In this document: in pieces, positions 11,154-24,434 of the stretch
Layout of the letters: each line of letters begins with the position of its first letter
How positions within the stretch are numbered: the first letter of the stretch is position 1
NCBI GenBank assembly: GCA_025617375.2
Contig: JAMYGW020000001.1
Location: 992,001 to 1,056,000, forward strand
Direction: 5' to 3'
Source: Acarospora socialis
Taxonomy: Eukaryota; Ascomycota; Lecanoromycetes; Acarosporales; Acarosporaceae
DNA: 64,000 nt
Notes under the pieces: model-generated
Databases searched by the model: none
What the model was told of the DNA's origin: nothing
Seen by the model: only the letters and a program-made list of their open reading frames with translations
Program-made: the position numbers and the translations under genes

Positions 11154-11481
11154 TTTGGGACCGACTTGACAGAGGGGTAGTTAAGGTACTGAACTTCCCA
11201 ACTCCACCGTAAGGTGAGGTACCCATTGGTAGGTATATTGGGTAATTATGACGTCTGATCAGTCATGACGTCTCTCTCAATCCACTGCGCGGGGCTGGTG
11301 CAGCTACATAGAGATGTCTCCTGTAAGGTAAGGAGACATGGTAATGATGGGTCCCAGGTAACGCATTGCTCTCCATTGTTTGATGTCATCGCAGGTAAGA
11401 GCAACAATGAAGAGCTCGAGTATGTCGAAGCGAACTTCGTTGTTTTGCAAACTGATATCGAAACTATCCTGGTAGATCAGA
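11154..11481. other. reductase upstream region up to the Helitron insertion
   Basis: 328 bp of ordinary composition with short GTAAGG/AAGGTA repeats. It is the presumed promoter of the minus-strand reductase. The host base A at 11481 abuts the Helitron end. Confidence 0.6.
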
Positions 11482-11511
11482 CTAGTAGTATCGCCACCTT
11501 GCATCAAGGTG
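11482..11511 (-). repeat. Helitron 3' terminus: CTAG end and hairpin
   Basis: On the minus strand the order is CACCTTG-ATG-CAAGGTG (11495-11511), nine bases, then CTAG (11482-11485) and host T. A perfect stem about ten bases from CTRR is the diagnostic Helitron 3' signal. These 39 bases keep CpG, CC and GG, unlike the neighbouring mutated sequence. Confidence 0.88.
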
Positions 11512-11588
11512 TGTAGACCTTAGTCTGAATACTCATAAGCATAGTAATATTGAATCATAATCTGTACAGTGTTGTACAGTTGCAGAAG

Positions 11589-12046
11589 AAAATCATTTGG
11601 TGGTCGTGTGGTGTAGTTGGCAGTACACCATACTGGCACCTTCCAAAGAGACTACTGAGTGTTGGGGGGCACTCCTAGTCTATAACACGGAAGGGTCAGG
11701 TTTGAATCCTGTGACTGTCAAATGGCACTGCTAAGGTGGAGGGTTGGATACTTTGGTGCGGCATGGTTAAAAGGAGCGCAAGCCTACTCCGTCGGTTGTA
11801 TTAGTTGCAAGTCCCACATCATCACTGTCTAGGTGGTAGTATTCAACAAGACCTGAGGTTTTTGAGACTTTTCCTTAGGTTCACTTATGTGATTGAGGCC
11901 TGGGGGTAACCTAAAGCACTTGAGCTAAGCGGTGAATGCAAGTTGAAGAAGCCTTCCCACTGTATGACACCCAAATGTATCTAGTTGAGTGTCTTTCATA
12001 GTCTAGTTGCTGCATAAGAACAATAAACTTGAAGTATTATTATTAT
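11589..12046 (+). mobile_element. tRNA-derived SINE with 14-bp target-site duplication
   Basis: The duplication TACAGTTGCAGAAG occurs at 11575-11588 and again at 12047-12060, exactly bracketing 458 bp. The 5' part carries RNA polymerase III boxes and the 3' end is an ATT-repeat tail (TATTATTATTAT), so this is a SINE mobilised by a LINE machinery. Its sequence is rich in CpG, CC and GG, whereas both flanks inside the Helitron have almost none. It therefore either arrived after the mutation process or escaped it because of its short length or low copy number. It has no long open frame. It sits 93 bp inside the Helitron 3' end. No partner LINE is present in the window. Confidence 0.85.
11609..11709 (+). 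promoter_or_regulatory. internal Pol III promoter of the SINE (A and B boxes)
   Basis: The A box TGGTGTAGTTGG is at 11609-11620 and the B box GGTTTGAATCC at 11699-11709, close to the tRNA consensus. The 78-bp gap between them is longer than in a plain tRNA gene, and the acceptor stem pairs poorly. The head is therefore tRNA-derived rather than a working tRNA. Confidence 0.75.
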
Positions 12047-12060
12047 TACAGTTGCAGAAG

Positions 12061-13037
12061 CAATCTAGCATCTTATTATTTAAGATTTGTCACTCAGATC
12101 ATGTAATCATCTATATGTCACAGTTGATGAGTAAATTGTTCTCTATATACTACTCTTTTCAATGCTATACAGCATACATCTTTGCAGTTTGAACTGTCTG
12201 CAGCTCTGTTCAGTCATGTACATATGTTCATATTTTTTGACATCTTCTTTTCTTTTCTGAACTCTGTACAGCACTGCACAGCATTAAACACATTTTCTTT
12301 CATATTTAACTGTCACTCTTCTTTCTAATACTGTACAGCACTAATCTGATACAGTTTTACATTATGCAGCAGCTGCACAGCATCTTTCTCTTTCAACTCA
12401 TTTCTGAACAACTCAATATCTATATTAAACACAATATCACAGCACTGTCATGATCTTCACAGTCTTCTCTCATGTTAGTACAGTCTTTGCACTGAACAGT
12501 ACAGTCAAGCATGAATACATTATAGCAGCAGAAATCAATGCACAGAATGTGAATAACTCAATTATGACTGAACAACTCATTCAACTATCTTGAAGACACA
12601 ATATTGAGCTTCATTCAATCTGATTACATTTCTGCAAAAACATTGTACATATCTCTTTCTCAATGTACAGCACTGTACTGACATCAACAGCTCTGAGACA
12701 GAAATCATTATTAAGAAAACATCATTAAACAGATTTGTGCAGACACTGAACACATTGATGAAAATGCATATAAATTTTGTCAAAAGTATTTTAAGTCAGC
12801 TGAATTTTTCACAATCTGTAAAATGCTGAACAGCTACTTCTGTAAAGTCTATATGAACTGTGTATTTAATGATAGTGATGCACATTGCTTTCTCTCTTCA
12901 AATACAGACTCTATATAACTCTGATTTTAGTAATACTGACACTGTACAAAGAAAAATGAGTTTAAACAGAAAGAAAAGAAGTTGAACAGCAAGAGTCATA
13001 AGAAGTGCAAAGTCAGTATAGAATTTAACAGCTTTAA
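12061..13037 (-). pseudogene. Helitron helicase C-terminus and 3' tail, broken
   Basis: The minus strand around 12700-12770 reads QNLYAFSS..SAQICLMM, which aligns with the GQLYVALSR..SAQGIRLMM motif at the end of Helitron/PIF1 helicases. The rest down to 12061 is non-coding tail. The CpG, CC and GG counts from 12061 to 12420 are zero by eye. The other part of the helicase continues beyond hAT-1 at 36763 and above. Confidence 0.65.
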
Positions 13038-13739
13038 ATCAAGTATAGAGTGATCACTGAGTCAGATTAACTCTGATTGACTCAGACTGAACTTTCAGAT
13101 CAGATCAGATCAGATTGAGTTTTCAAGTCTGAAGATCTGAGTCAAGTTTGATTTGAAAGTCTGATCTGATTCAGACATTTAATTCAGATTTTAATGATTA
13201 TGATTATGATTAATAAGTGAACTCATGAACTAGAGTTCAAGAGTTTAGGTTGAAAGAGTGTGATACATGAGTGTTATAAGTGAGTGTTATATTGTGAACA
13301 AAAATATTGCTTTTATTCTAAAATTACTATCTATCACATCAAGAAGACAGTATTTCTGAAGTAACTCTAATCACTTTTACTTCAATTTACATCTTTTGAT
13401 GCAATATTTCAGTTATGCATATATCTCTTGATGAGAATCATGTTCTTTTGCTGAATAATAACTCATTTTGTATAAATTGCAGCAAGATTAACATCTGAAC
13501 AAGTTAGTTTATAGTTTTTTAACAGTGTGTTCAACATACTTTCAAAAAAGACAACAACATATACTTCTGCAGCTTCTTGCAGACTTTTTATGATTGAGAT
13601 TTGAAATCAAAAACTCTTATTATGATGTCAAATCTTTATTGAATAGTTCTGAATGATTTCTCAACACAGTTACTGAAAGAAAAGTTTTTTCATTAAGAAA
13701 TCAGTTGATCTCTGATAGCAACATATTTCATAAAGAGTG

Positions 13740-14235
13740 ACAGTTATAGAGTAGAATTGAGTATTAAATTGAGTGTTAAAATTGAGTGTTGAAATTAAGA
13801 GTTAAAATTGAGCAATAGAATTGAGCAATATCATAAGCATCATCATCAAGCATCAAAACAAAGCATCAAGATGAAGCATCAAAACTGAGCATTAAAACTG
13901 AGCAATAAAATTAAGCAATAGAATTGATCAATATCATAAGCACTGAAATGAAGCACAAAACTGAGCTTCAAAATTGAGCATCAAAATATAGCATCAAAAC
14001 TGAGCACTGAAACTGAGCATTAAAATTGAGCATCAAATCTGAACATCAAAACTGAGCAACAAAACAAAGCATCAAAACTGAACATCAAGATTAAACATCA
14101 AAATGAAGCATCAAAATAAAGTATCAAAATGAAGCATCAAAACAAAGCATCAAAACTGAGCATCAAAATTGAGCAATAAAATTGAGCAATAAAATTGAGC
14201 AATAAAATTAAGCAATAAAATTGAACAATAAAATT
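13740..14235 (+). repeat. 13-bp tandem array, forward orientation
   Basis: Roughly 38 degenerate copies of a 13-base unit close to AAAACTGAGCATC or AAAATTGAGCAAT. The period is not a multiple of three, so a conserved coding role is unlikely. The same unit occurs inverted at 15010-15715. Confidence 0.8.
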
Positions 14236-15009
14236 AAACTTACTGTCTGACTTTCAGCAGTGAGCTGATTTAAATTTTACAATAACTGTCTGAGTTTCTT
14301 CATCTTTACTTATATTTGCAGCAGTATTCATCTCAATCTTCACTTATATCTCAGCAGTATTCTCTTTCATGTTTTCTTCACTTTTTTCTTTTTTCTTTTC
14401 TTCACTGCAGATTTTCTCACTCTCATGTGTCTTTTCAGCAGTTAATGTTTTCTCTCTGCTTGATACTGTCTTCATAGTGTTGCATTTTGTTAAAGATTTC
14501 TTGCTACATTTCATGATGTGAAATGACAATTTGATGAAGTTCTAAGATCAAGTTAATAGAAGTGTTATAAGAGATTAATATAAAGATAAAGATATCTTTG
14601 AGTGACTGTGAGTTCTAATGTATATGAAAGACTGAGTTGATGAGAAAGTTATAGTTTGAAGTTCATTATTAAGAGATGTTATCAAGATGTTAAAAAGACT
14701 GAGATGTTATGCTAGTAAATATCACATTCACTTATGATATGTACATCAATGTTATGATGCTAATAAACATCATATTCACTCATGATATGTACATCAATAT
14801 TATGAGTAAATATATTAACACATTTATCTTTAACACTCAGTTTTTATCTTTACTTTCACTGCTCAGTCTCTACATTCAATCTCTATACTCAGTTTTTATG
14901 TTCAGTTTCTATGCTTAGTCTCTATGCTCAGTCTCTATACTCAGTTTCTACACTTAGTCTTTATGCTTAGTTTTTATGTTCAGTATCTACATTTAGTAAG
15001 TTTATTATT
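14233..15009. repeat. spacer between inverted arrays, with further tandem repeats
   Basis: Around 14705-14815 a unit of about 50 bases is tandemly repeated (GATATGTACATCAAT..). From about 14850 to 15000 there is another 13-base array with unit near CAGTCTCTATGCT. Part of the minus strand at 14344-14529 is Lys/Glu-rich and open, but I do not regard it as a gene. Confidence 0.55.
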
Positions 15010-15715
15010 TTGCTTTGATGCTTCATTTTATTACTTCATTTTAATACTTTGTTTTGATACTTCATTCTGATGCTTAGTTTCAGTGCTTTGTTTTGATACT
15101 CAATTTATTACTCATTTTTATTGCTCAGTTTTGATGTTTTATCTTGATGCTTCATTTCATAACTCAATTTTGATGCTCAATTTTGATGCTTTGTTCTGAT
15201 TCTTAGTTTTGATGCTTTGTTTTGATACTTAATATATTGCTTATTTTTATTGCTTTATTTTGATGTTTTGTTTTGTTGCTCAGTTTTAATGCTCAATTTT
15301 AATACTTTGTTTCAGTGCTTCATGATGATGCTTTATTTTAATACTCAGTTTCAGTGCTTTATGATGATACTCAGTTTCAGTACTTCATTTTATTACTTAA
15401 TTTTGATGCTCAATTTTGATACTTCACTCTGATGTTTTATTCTGATGCTTTATCTTAATATTTTATCTTAATACTTTGTTTCAGTGCTTTATTTTGATGC
15501 TTTATTTTGATGCTTTATTTTAATGCTCAATTTTGATGCTTTATTTTGATATTTTGTTTTGATGCTTTGTCTTGATGCTTTGTCTTAATACTTTATTTTA
15601 ATACTTTATTTTGATGCTTTGTTTCAATACTTAATTTTGATGCTTTATTTTGGTGTTTCATTCTGATGTTTTGTGATGATGCTTAATTTTGATGCTTGAT
15701 TTCATTGCTTATTCT
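15010..15715 (-). repeat. 13-bp tandem array, inverted orientation
   Basis: About 54 degenerate copies of a unit close to GATGCTTTGTTTT or AGTTTTGATGCTC, the reverse complement of the unit at 13740-14235. Together they form a long inverted pair of arrays inside hAT-1. Confidence 0.8.
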
Positions 15716-15935
15716 ATCACTCAATAATAACACTCATTTATAGTTCTCAAAGCTAACTTTACATTTCAGACTCTCACAATGACAAAATTCTCAAACACTA
15801 AGTTTTCACTTTTCTCTGTTAAATGACTTGTCTCTATTTTGTCAACAGACTCAGAAAATATCTTAAATATTGACTCTGATTGTTGTGATCATTTTTATAA
15901 GTCATTATATGATTTAAAGAAAACATTTAGTGAGT

Positions 15936-16297
15936 TGTTATGATCATATCTAGAAAAGAAGAAACTCATAAGTCTGTGATTAAGAGTTCATCTGAAGTGT
16001 GTACAAAGAGAACTGCTAAACAGCAGTCATGTAACAATACAATAACTCAATGATGAGTAAATGAGCTGAAAGCTTGATTTTTTGACATTAAGACATCAAA
16101 ACATCAAGAATGCTCAACAAAAGAACATTAAGCAATGTTCTATATAGTAAAATTATTTCTTTTATGAAAATAATCATGTTCAACTTAAATAATCATCTAA
16201 GAGTTAAAGATCAGAATTATTTCAGATCAGTTGTTATATTAATAAGCACAAACTTTTAACTCTACATACTCAAGAAAGTTCAGATTAGAATGTTACA
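15936..16297 (+). repeat. 5' LTR of LTR-1
   Basis: 362 bp, TGTTA..TTACA, the same length as its partner at 27867-28228. Confidence 0.88.
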
Positions 16298-18693
16298 CTT
16301 TGAACATTCTTACAATATAACAAGTATGATGTCTGACACACAGAAGAATATTTTAATCTTAATAAATTTATCTTTATCATTTACTTCAGATAAAATGACA
16401 GCACAATCAGCAATGATGTCAGCTCAAGTTATACAACTATCTCTGAGTACATCAAAGATACAGATACTGAATATCTTTGATGAAGAATGAGAAAAACTGT
16501 GAGTTTTTGTGATGAAGCTCAATCTATATATTGAATTCAATTAACTGAAGTTTCAGATTGATCAAGAGAAAATATTGTTTGTGATGATCTATTTCATGAA
16601 TGCAGTCTTTAACTGAGTTAACTTTAAGCTGCATAAGTTTCTAAAGAAGAAATACAAAGAATACAATGCAAATATGAAGTCTATGTTCAACAACTACACA
16701 TGATTTAAAAAGAAACTGAGAAAAGTCTTCAAGATAATTGACAAAGAGAGAACAGCAAAAAAACAAGTTTATATCTTGCAACAGAGTGAATCAGCAGCAG
16801 TATATGTCACAGAGTTTCAGCAGTTAACAGCACTTATTAGATGAAATGATGAAGCACTTATTTATCAGTACTATTGTGAATTGAGAGAGTTCATTAAAGA
16901 CAAAATAGTTCAAATAAAACAATCAGACAATCTTCAGAAAATGATTAATCTGAATATTAATATTGATAGTTGTCAGTGAAAACAACAGATGAAACAAAAA
17001 AAATATTGAATATCATTTATGATAAAAGATCAAGAAAAAAGCTTCTGATTATGAGTTAAGTGATATGTTTTATTAATAAGATATAAAAGAACAAATTCTA
17101 TAAATCTCAATATAATCAAGAAGTATCATCAGAAGTTATGAAAGACTAGATAAATAAAGTATGAATGTCAGTCAGAGTGATTCACTAAGTCTCAGATAAC
17201 ACTGTCAAACAAAATATAAATGTATTACAACTGCAGAAAATCTGAACATCTTGTCTGAGAATGTAACAGATCTCAGATAAAAAGAAAAAACATTGCAGTG
17301 ACAGTTAAGAAAAATACATACATAATGCATGATGCTCTTAACTAAACAGTCTGTTACAATGACATGTACAGAGTACACATGAGTGCAAAAGATGAAGTCA
17401 AATGATATTCTCAAAAGTTTGAAAGAAAAGATAAAGATGAATGCAACAGACTGATTTACAAAAGAGAATTAGCTATTTTTACAAAAGAAGATATCAAGAG
17501 AAATACTCTTGATACTGAGATTAAAGAGATCAATACTTGAGAAATTCAGATAGAAAAAAACTACAATGATAATATCTGACAAGCACTGAATTTAAATGCA
17601 GATCAGAAAGAAATCAATAAATAAAAAATCAATATAAGATTGAAGACAGCATATCAGCACTCTGAGAATTAATATTGAGCATTGAAGAAAAAAAAGCTTC
17701 AGTTTAAAAAGCAAGAGCTTGAGCAAGAAATGCAAACTTAAAAATGAAAAGTGCAACACAAGAATGCAGAAGAACAAAAAACATGTAATTAGTTAAAAGA
17801 GTTGATGATAGCTGTTAAAGATGAATGTTTCAACAGTGATGATGCAGTATTGTCAGAATTTCTTGTTTAAAAAATGAAGAGTCACAAGATTGAGATATGT
17901 TTATCTGAAGAATACATTACACAAAATAAAGACAGATGAATCTTCAGCAACAGATATATATCATTTGAATTTCTGCAAAGAGTAAAAGTCTTTGAGAGTC
18001 AGTTGCAGATAAAATATAATCAGTATAAATCTCAACTACACTCAGAAAGACATATTGAGCAGTATAGTTTAAAGTATGCAAATCTTATGATCAAAAGAGA
18101 ATTAAAGTAATTTCAAGAACTGTAAAGACAAGCTAAATGATCAAGTAAGTCAAAAAATAAAGAGCTCTCTTGACAAGACTAAAGAATAAGAAGTTAATGA
18201 TGTTTTAAAGATAAAACAATGATCATTAAATATGAATCAAGATCATAATCAATGAACATTATATCAACACATTAATGAATTTCAGAACAGACAGTAACAT
18301 CATAAGTCAAAAAACAGTCAATATGTTAAAATTAGAGACACAGTGAGCACACTGTTCATTCAACATACAAATGATGAACAGAGTTATCAAAAGAATTAAC
18401 AAGAAAATCTGTGTGAAAGTCTCAATTCTTGAAAACTCACAAGAGATAATGTTCAATGTTATGAAATCAATTGAATATGATGCAGTGCTAGAGATGTCTT
18501 GATTGTATGAGAGAAATTCAAAGATTGATTGAGTTATAAAAAAAATATATGTAATTAAAGACACATATGAGATCTCTGAACAATTAGAAATGAGCTTATT
18601 AGAGTATAAGTTATGAAATCATGAAATACTGCTATTGAATGAAAAGCAATTTAAATGAATATCATTATATTCAATGAGCAAGAATCAACTCAA

Positions 18694-19044
18694 TGTTATG
18701 ATCAAGTCAGAACAAACTTAGAGCAAACTGATGCATACACACAAAAAGTGTATATCTGAGAAATGTTTAGACAGTAGTTATGTGATATCTCAACATGCTT
18801 AATGATGAGCTTGACAAGCAAGCTTGACAGATTGCATGAACAAGTCATCTCAACAGACTCAACAGTGAGATCAACAAGTGAACTCACTATATAGTAGAAT
18901 CATTTTTCTTATGAAAACAATCATATTCAACTTAAGTAACAATCTAAAAGTTAAAGACCAGAACCATTTCAGATCAGTTATTATATCAATAAGCACAAAC
19001 TCTTAGCTCTACATATCTGAGAAATCTCAGGTTAGAACATTACA
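18694..19044 (+). repeat. 5' LTR of LTR-2
   Basis: 351 bp, matching 24435-24785 and the LTRs of LTR-4. Confidence 0.9.
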
Positions 19045-22000
19045 CTTTGAACACTCTTACAATATAATAAGTACAATGTCTGACACACAGAAGAACATCT
19101 CAATCTTGTTTTTAAAACAAGCTCAAGCAAACTCATCTCTACCATCTACTTCAGATAGAGCAGTGACACAATTAGTGATGTTAGCTCAGATGATACAACT
19201 ATCTGTGAATGCATCAAAGATTTAAATACTCAATATCTTTGATGAAGAATGAGAAAAGCTGTGAGTCTTTGTGACTAAGCTCAACCTATATATTGAATTC
19301 AATCAACTGAAGTTTCAAACCAATTAAGAGAAAACATTGTTTGCAACAATCTATCTAGTGAATGCAGTCTTTGATTGAGTTAATCTCAAGCTACATGAAT
19401 TTCTAGAAAAGAGTTACAATAAATACAATGTCAACATGAAGTTCATGTTCAACAACTTTGACAAGTTCAAGAAAGAACTCAAAAAAGTCTTCAGAGTGAT
19501 CAACAAAGAGAAAGCAGCAGAGAAATAAGTTTACATCTTGTGACAGAGTGAATCAGCAGCAGTATACATCACAGAGTTTCAGCAGTTAGCAGCACTTATT
19601 AGATGAGATAATGAAGCACTCACTTATCAGTACTATTGTGAGTTGAGAAAGTTCATCAAAGATGAAATAGTCTGAGCAAAACAATTAGACAATCTACAGA
19701 AAATGATCAATCTGAGTATTAATATTGACAGTTGTCAGTGAAAACAACAGATAAAACACAAAGAATATTGAATGTCATCTATAATAGAAGATCAAGAAGA
19801 AAGCTTCTGACTGTGAATCAAGCAATATGTTTCATCAATAAGATATAGAAAAATGAACTTTATAAATCTCAATATAATTGAAAAGTGTCATCAGAAGTCA
19901 TAAAAAACTAAATGAGTGAAGTCTGAATGTCAGACAGAGTGATTCAATAAGTCTCAGATAACACTGTAAAACAAGATATAAATGTATTATAATTGTGAAA
20001 AACCTGAACATCTTGCTCAAGAATGCAACAGATCTTGAATGAAAAGAAAAAATGTTGCAGCAGTAATGATCAAAACAAAGACAAAAAAATCAAGCATAGT
20101 GCATGATGCTCTGAGTTGAACAGCCTGTTATGATAATATATGCTGAGCACATATGAGTGCAAAAGACAGAGTCAAATGATACTCTCAGAAGTCACATAAA
20201 GATGTGAAGAACAGATATGATGTAACAAGTCAATCAATTTACAAAAGAGAATTAACTACTCTTATCAAGAAAAAAGTTCTTGATGCTGAGAAAGAAAACA
20301 ATGTTCTTGAAGATGACATTGAAGAGACTGATGATCATGAATTTCAGATTGATGAATCTTGAATATTTTCTGATAGTGATACACTTGTGAAAGAAAGTTT
20401 GAACAATGTTGAGACAAAACTCTTGAGAAAGTATCAAGCAAAGATTAAAAGAGACCTAAATACTCAGAAAGAAATGACATCAGACTGCAATATGATGTGA
20501 AAGAAAAAGCAAAAGACTTGAAATCAGAAAGCAGAGATGTGCAAAGAATTTGATGATCTAATAAGAGACATATGAATAATCATGAGAGAATCAATGTCAA
20601 AATCTTTTGTGTAAAAAGTCAAGAGTCACAAGATTAAAATATGCTTACCTGAAAAATATATCACACAGAATGAAGACAGATGAATTTTCAATGAAGAGTA
20701 TATGTTATCTGAATTTCTGCAAAGAGTAAAAGTCATTGAGAGTCAGTTGCAGATGAAGTACAATCAGTATGAACTCTGACTACACTCAAAAAGACACATT
20801 AAGCAGCACAGTTTAAAGTATACAAATCTTATGATCAAAAGAAAACTCAGATAGTTTCAAGAACTCTGAAGATGAACTGAATGATTAAGTGAGTTAAAAA
20901 ATAAAAAGCTTTCTCAACAAGATTAAAGAACAAGAAGCTAGTAGCATCTCAAAGACAAGACAATGATCATTAAATATGAATCAAAATCATGATCAATGAA
21001 CATCAGATCAACACATTGATGAATTTTGAAGTAGACAGTAACATTATGAGCTGATGAATAGTTGATATGTTGAGATTGATGATACAGCAAGTGCACTGCT
21101 CATTCAACATATGTATGATTAATGAAGTCATCAAAAGAATTGATGAGAAGATCTGTGTGAAAGTCTCAATTCTTGAAAACTCACAAGAGATAACATTTGA
21201 TGTTATGAGATCAATTGAATACAACACAGTACTAAAAATGTCTTGATTGCACAGAAGAAATTCAAAGATTGACTGAGTTATAAAAGAGATATGTGCAATC
21301 AAAGACACATACAAGATTCTCAAACAATCAGAAATGAGCTTATCAGAACATAAGTCATGAAATCACAAAATATCACTATTGAATGAAAAGCAACCTAAGT
21401 GAATGTCATTATATTCAATGAGTAAGAACCAACTCAAGAAAGTTAAAACTTATCTTGACAAGAATCTGAAGAGAGAATTCATCAAATCATCAAAGTCATC
21501 AGCAGAATATTCAATTCTGTTCATATTGAAAAAAGATGGCAGAAAGTGACTGTGTGTCAACTACAAACAACTCAATGAGATAACTCATTAAAACAGTTAT
21601 TTTTTATCATTGATAGAAGAGTTGCAAGATCAATTAGACAAGATCAAGTAGTTCACAAGTCTAGATCTTAAGAATGACTACTATCAAGTAAGAATGAAAG
21701 AAGATAAAAAGTGAAAAACAGCATTCTGAACAAGATATAAACATTATAAATATACTGTTATGTCATTTGAGCTGAAAAATGTCTCAGCTATCTTTCAGAG
21801 ATTAATCAATGACATGTTGAGAGAATATCTCAATGATTTTGTGATCACATATCTTAACAATATTCTGATATATTCAGAAGATCTTGAAGAGCACTGTAAA
21901 CATGTGCACAAGATATTGACAAGACTCAATGAAAGAGTTCTGTACATAAAAAAGTCAAAAAGCAGATTCAAGATCAAGAAAGTTGAGTTTCTAGACTATG

Positions 22001-24434
22001 TGATTCAATCTGAACAAATCAAGAAGAATTCAAAGAAGATAAAAGCAGTCAGAAACTAATCAACATCAAAATGAATCAAGAAAGTACAGATCTTTCTAGA
22101 ATTGATGAACTATTATTGAAAGTTTGTATCAAACTATGCAAGAATTGTGAAATCACTGACACATTTGACACACAAGAACAAAGAATAGCATTGAGATCAA
22201 GAGCAGAAGAATGCATTTCACATGTTAAAGTAAAGTTTTAGTGAAATGACACATCTGAGAATACTCAATTCAGTATGTAAGAAGACACTGAAAATCAATG
22301 CTTCAGATTTTGCAGTAAATGCATGTTTATATCAGATCAAGAAAAGACAACAGAAACTCATAGCATATTGATTTAGAAAGTTATCAGAACTTGAGAAAAG
22401 ATATGAGATTTATGACAAGAAACTTCTTACAATAGTGAAAGCACTGCAAGACTGAAGATCTTATTTTGCAAAGACAAGCAAGTCAATTCAGATCTACACA
22501 GATCACAAGAATCTGAGAAACTTTGCAATGACAAAACAACTCAATCAATGACAGATTCATTGAGCAAAGCAATTAGTAAATTATGAATTTCAGATTCATT
22601 ACAGAAAGAGTAATAAGAATGATGAAACAGATGTTTTGAGCAGACAACTCAATCATGAAGACATACAAATAGTACACATCAAAATTCTGAGCAAAGACAA
22701 CAACAGAATTCTCATGAAGAGCTTAGCAGCAATATACAAGATAGAGCAAGCTTTCTTAACAGATGAAAAACTCATTAAGATGTGTCACTACAGCAAAATC
22801 AAAGAACATCTAGAAGTTAAATGCACAGAAGATCTAGTGTGAAGAAGATGCAACATTAGTGATTTTAGAAATTGAATTATCAAAATGATTGCTGTATGTA
22901 ATTCATGCTGAAAGAACAAGATCAATCAAGATAGATGATACAACAAAGTAACATGACTGAATGTATCAGATGCATCATGAAAGTCAGTTATCATGAACTT
23001 CATCATGAAGTTATCATCATTGAAAGATTTGACATGAGAAGTGAAATTCAACAGTATATTAATCATAGTGAACAGATTAATCAAGTACACAATGTTCATT
23101 TCATTCAAAGAAATCACAACAGCATCAGTATTGACATACACAATACTACAAGAATTGATTAGCAATCATGAGCTATCAAAAGAGTTTATCATCAACAGAG
23201 ACAAGCTGTTTACAAGCAAGTTTTGAAAAATGCTTACAGCAGAACTCAGAATAAAACATAAGATGTTAACAGCATATCATTCACAGACAGATAAACAAAG
23301 CAAATGAATGAATCAGACAGTGAAAACATACTTAAAACACTATGTCAACAAGAATCAGAACAACTGAGTACAACTGTTGTCAATGATATAGTTTGTGTAC
23401 AACAACACAAGAAACAAGATCATGAAAGAAACATCTTTCTATGTGAACTATGACTACAACTCAGAGATATGACAAGATCTCAGAGAACATGAGTCACAAA
23501 GTTAAAAAGTGATTTTGAATATTGCACAGATGAAAAACCTACATCAAGATCTAACAAAACAAATCAAACAACAGACAGAACAAACAACAGAGACAAAATC
23601 ATTTAGAGAAGAAAAAAAGATATATTTAAGAATGAACAATATACAGACAAAGAAAAGAAGCAAGAAGCTAAAAAACAAAAGCATTAAATCATTCAAGATT
23701 ATACAGAACATCAAGAAGCTAAGCTACAAACTAGACTTACTCAGAGAAATGAGAATACACTTAATATTTTATGCATTCATGCTACAGCACTGTAATCAGT
23801 TCATATCACTTCAAATCACTCAAACATCTGTCAAACTCAACAAAGAATACAAAGTTGAGAACATTCTAGAAAAGAGAATGATTAGTGAGAAAGCTTACTA
23901 TCTCATCAAATAAAAGAGTTATAATATCTCAGAAAATATCTGAGAACCCAAGAAGAATCTCAAGAACTGTGCAAGAACACTTCAATGTTTTGAGAAAAAA
24001 AGTCAATATTAGCTCAGAAGAATGACAATATTGAGTCAATGAGTTGTGATATTGTTTGAGAATCTTCATTCTCAATCTCATCATTATCACTATCAAGTTC
24101 AACAGCAAGACAGTCAGTCTTCTGTGAAGCACAGCAGTTTGTTTGATTCAGTATTTTCTGAAGATGTATGACTTTTGAGAAGAGTGCAGCAAGCTCAGTG
24201 TGCTTAACTGTCAATTCACTGTTTGCTTTACTTATTTTCTTTTGAAGCAAAAGATGAGTTCTATTGAGAGACTTTCACAACACATCAACACATGAGTGCA
24301 TCACTGATCTGAATTTTCTTTGTAATTCTTAGATGATTGAAATTTTTAGAAAGCATCATTGCTGATGATGAACAATGTGAATATTCTCACTTATATAAAC
24401 TCTAGAGAACTAGCACCTGAGAAGAGAAGAATAG

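Noticed and set aside
11601-11720. Functional tRNA gene
   Set aside because: A and B boxes are present, but they are 78 bp apart and the acceptor stem pairs badly. The sequence continues to an ATT tail bounded by a 14-bp duplication, so it is the head of a SINE.
15250-15432. Small protein gene in the tandem array
   Set aside because: The open frame is a by-product of a TG-rich 13-bp repeat; the period rotates through all frames.
13740-15715. CRISPR array
   Set aside because: Units are 13 bp, contiguous and degenerate, with no spacers, in a eukaryotic transposon.
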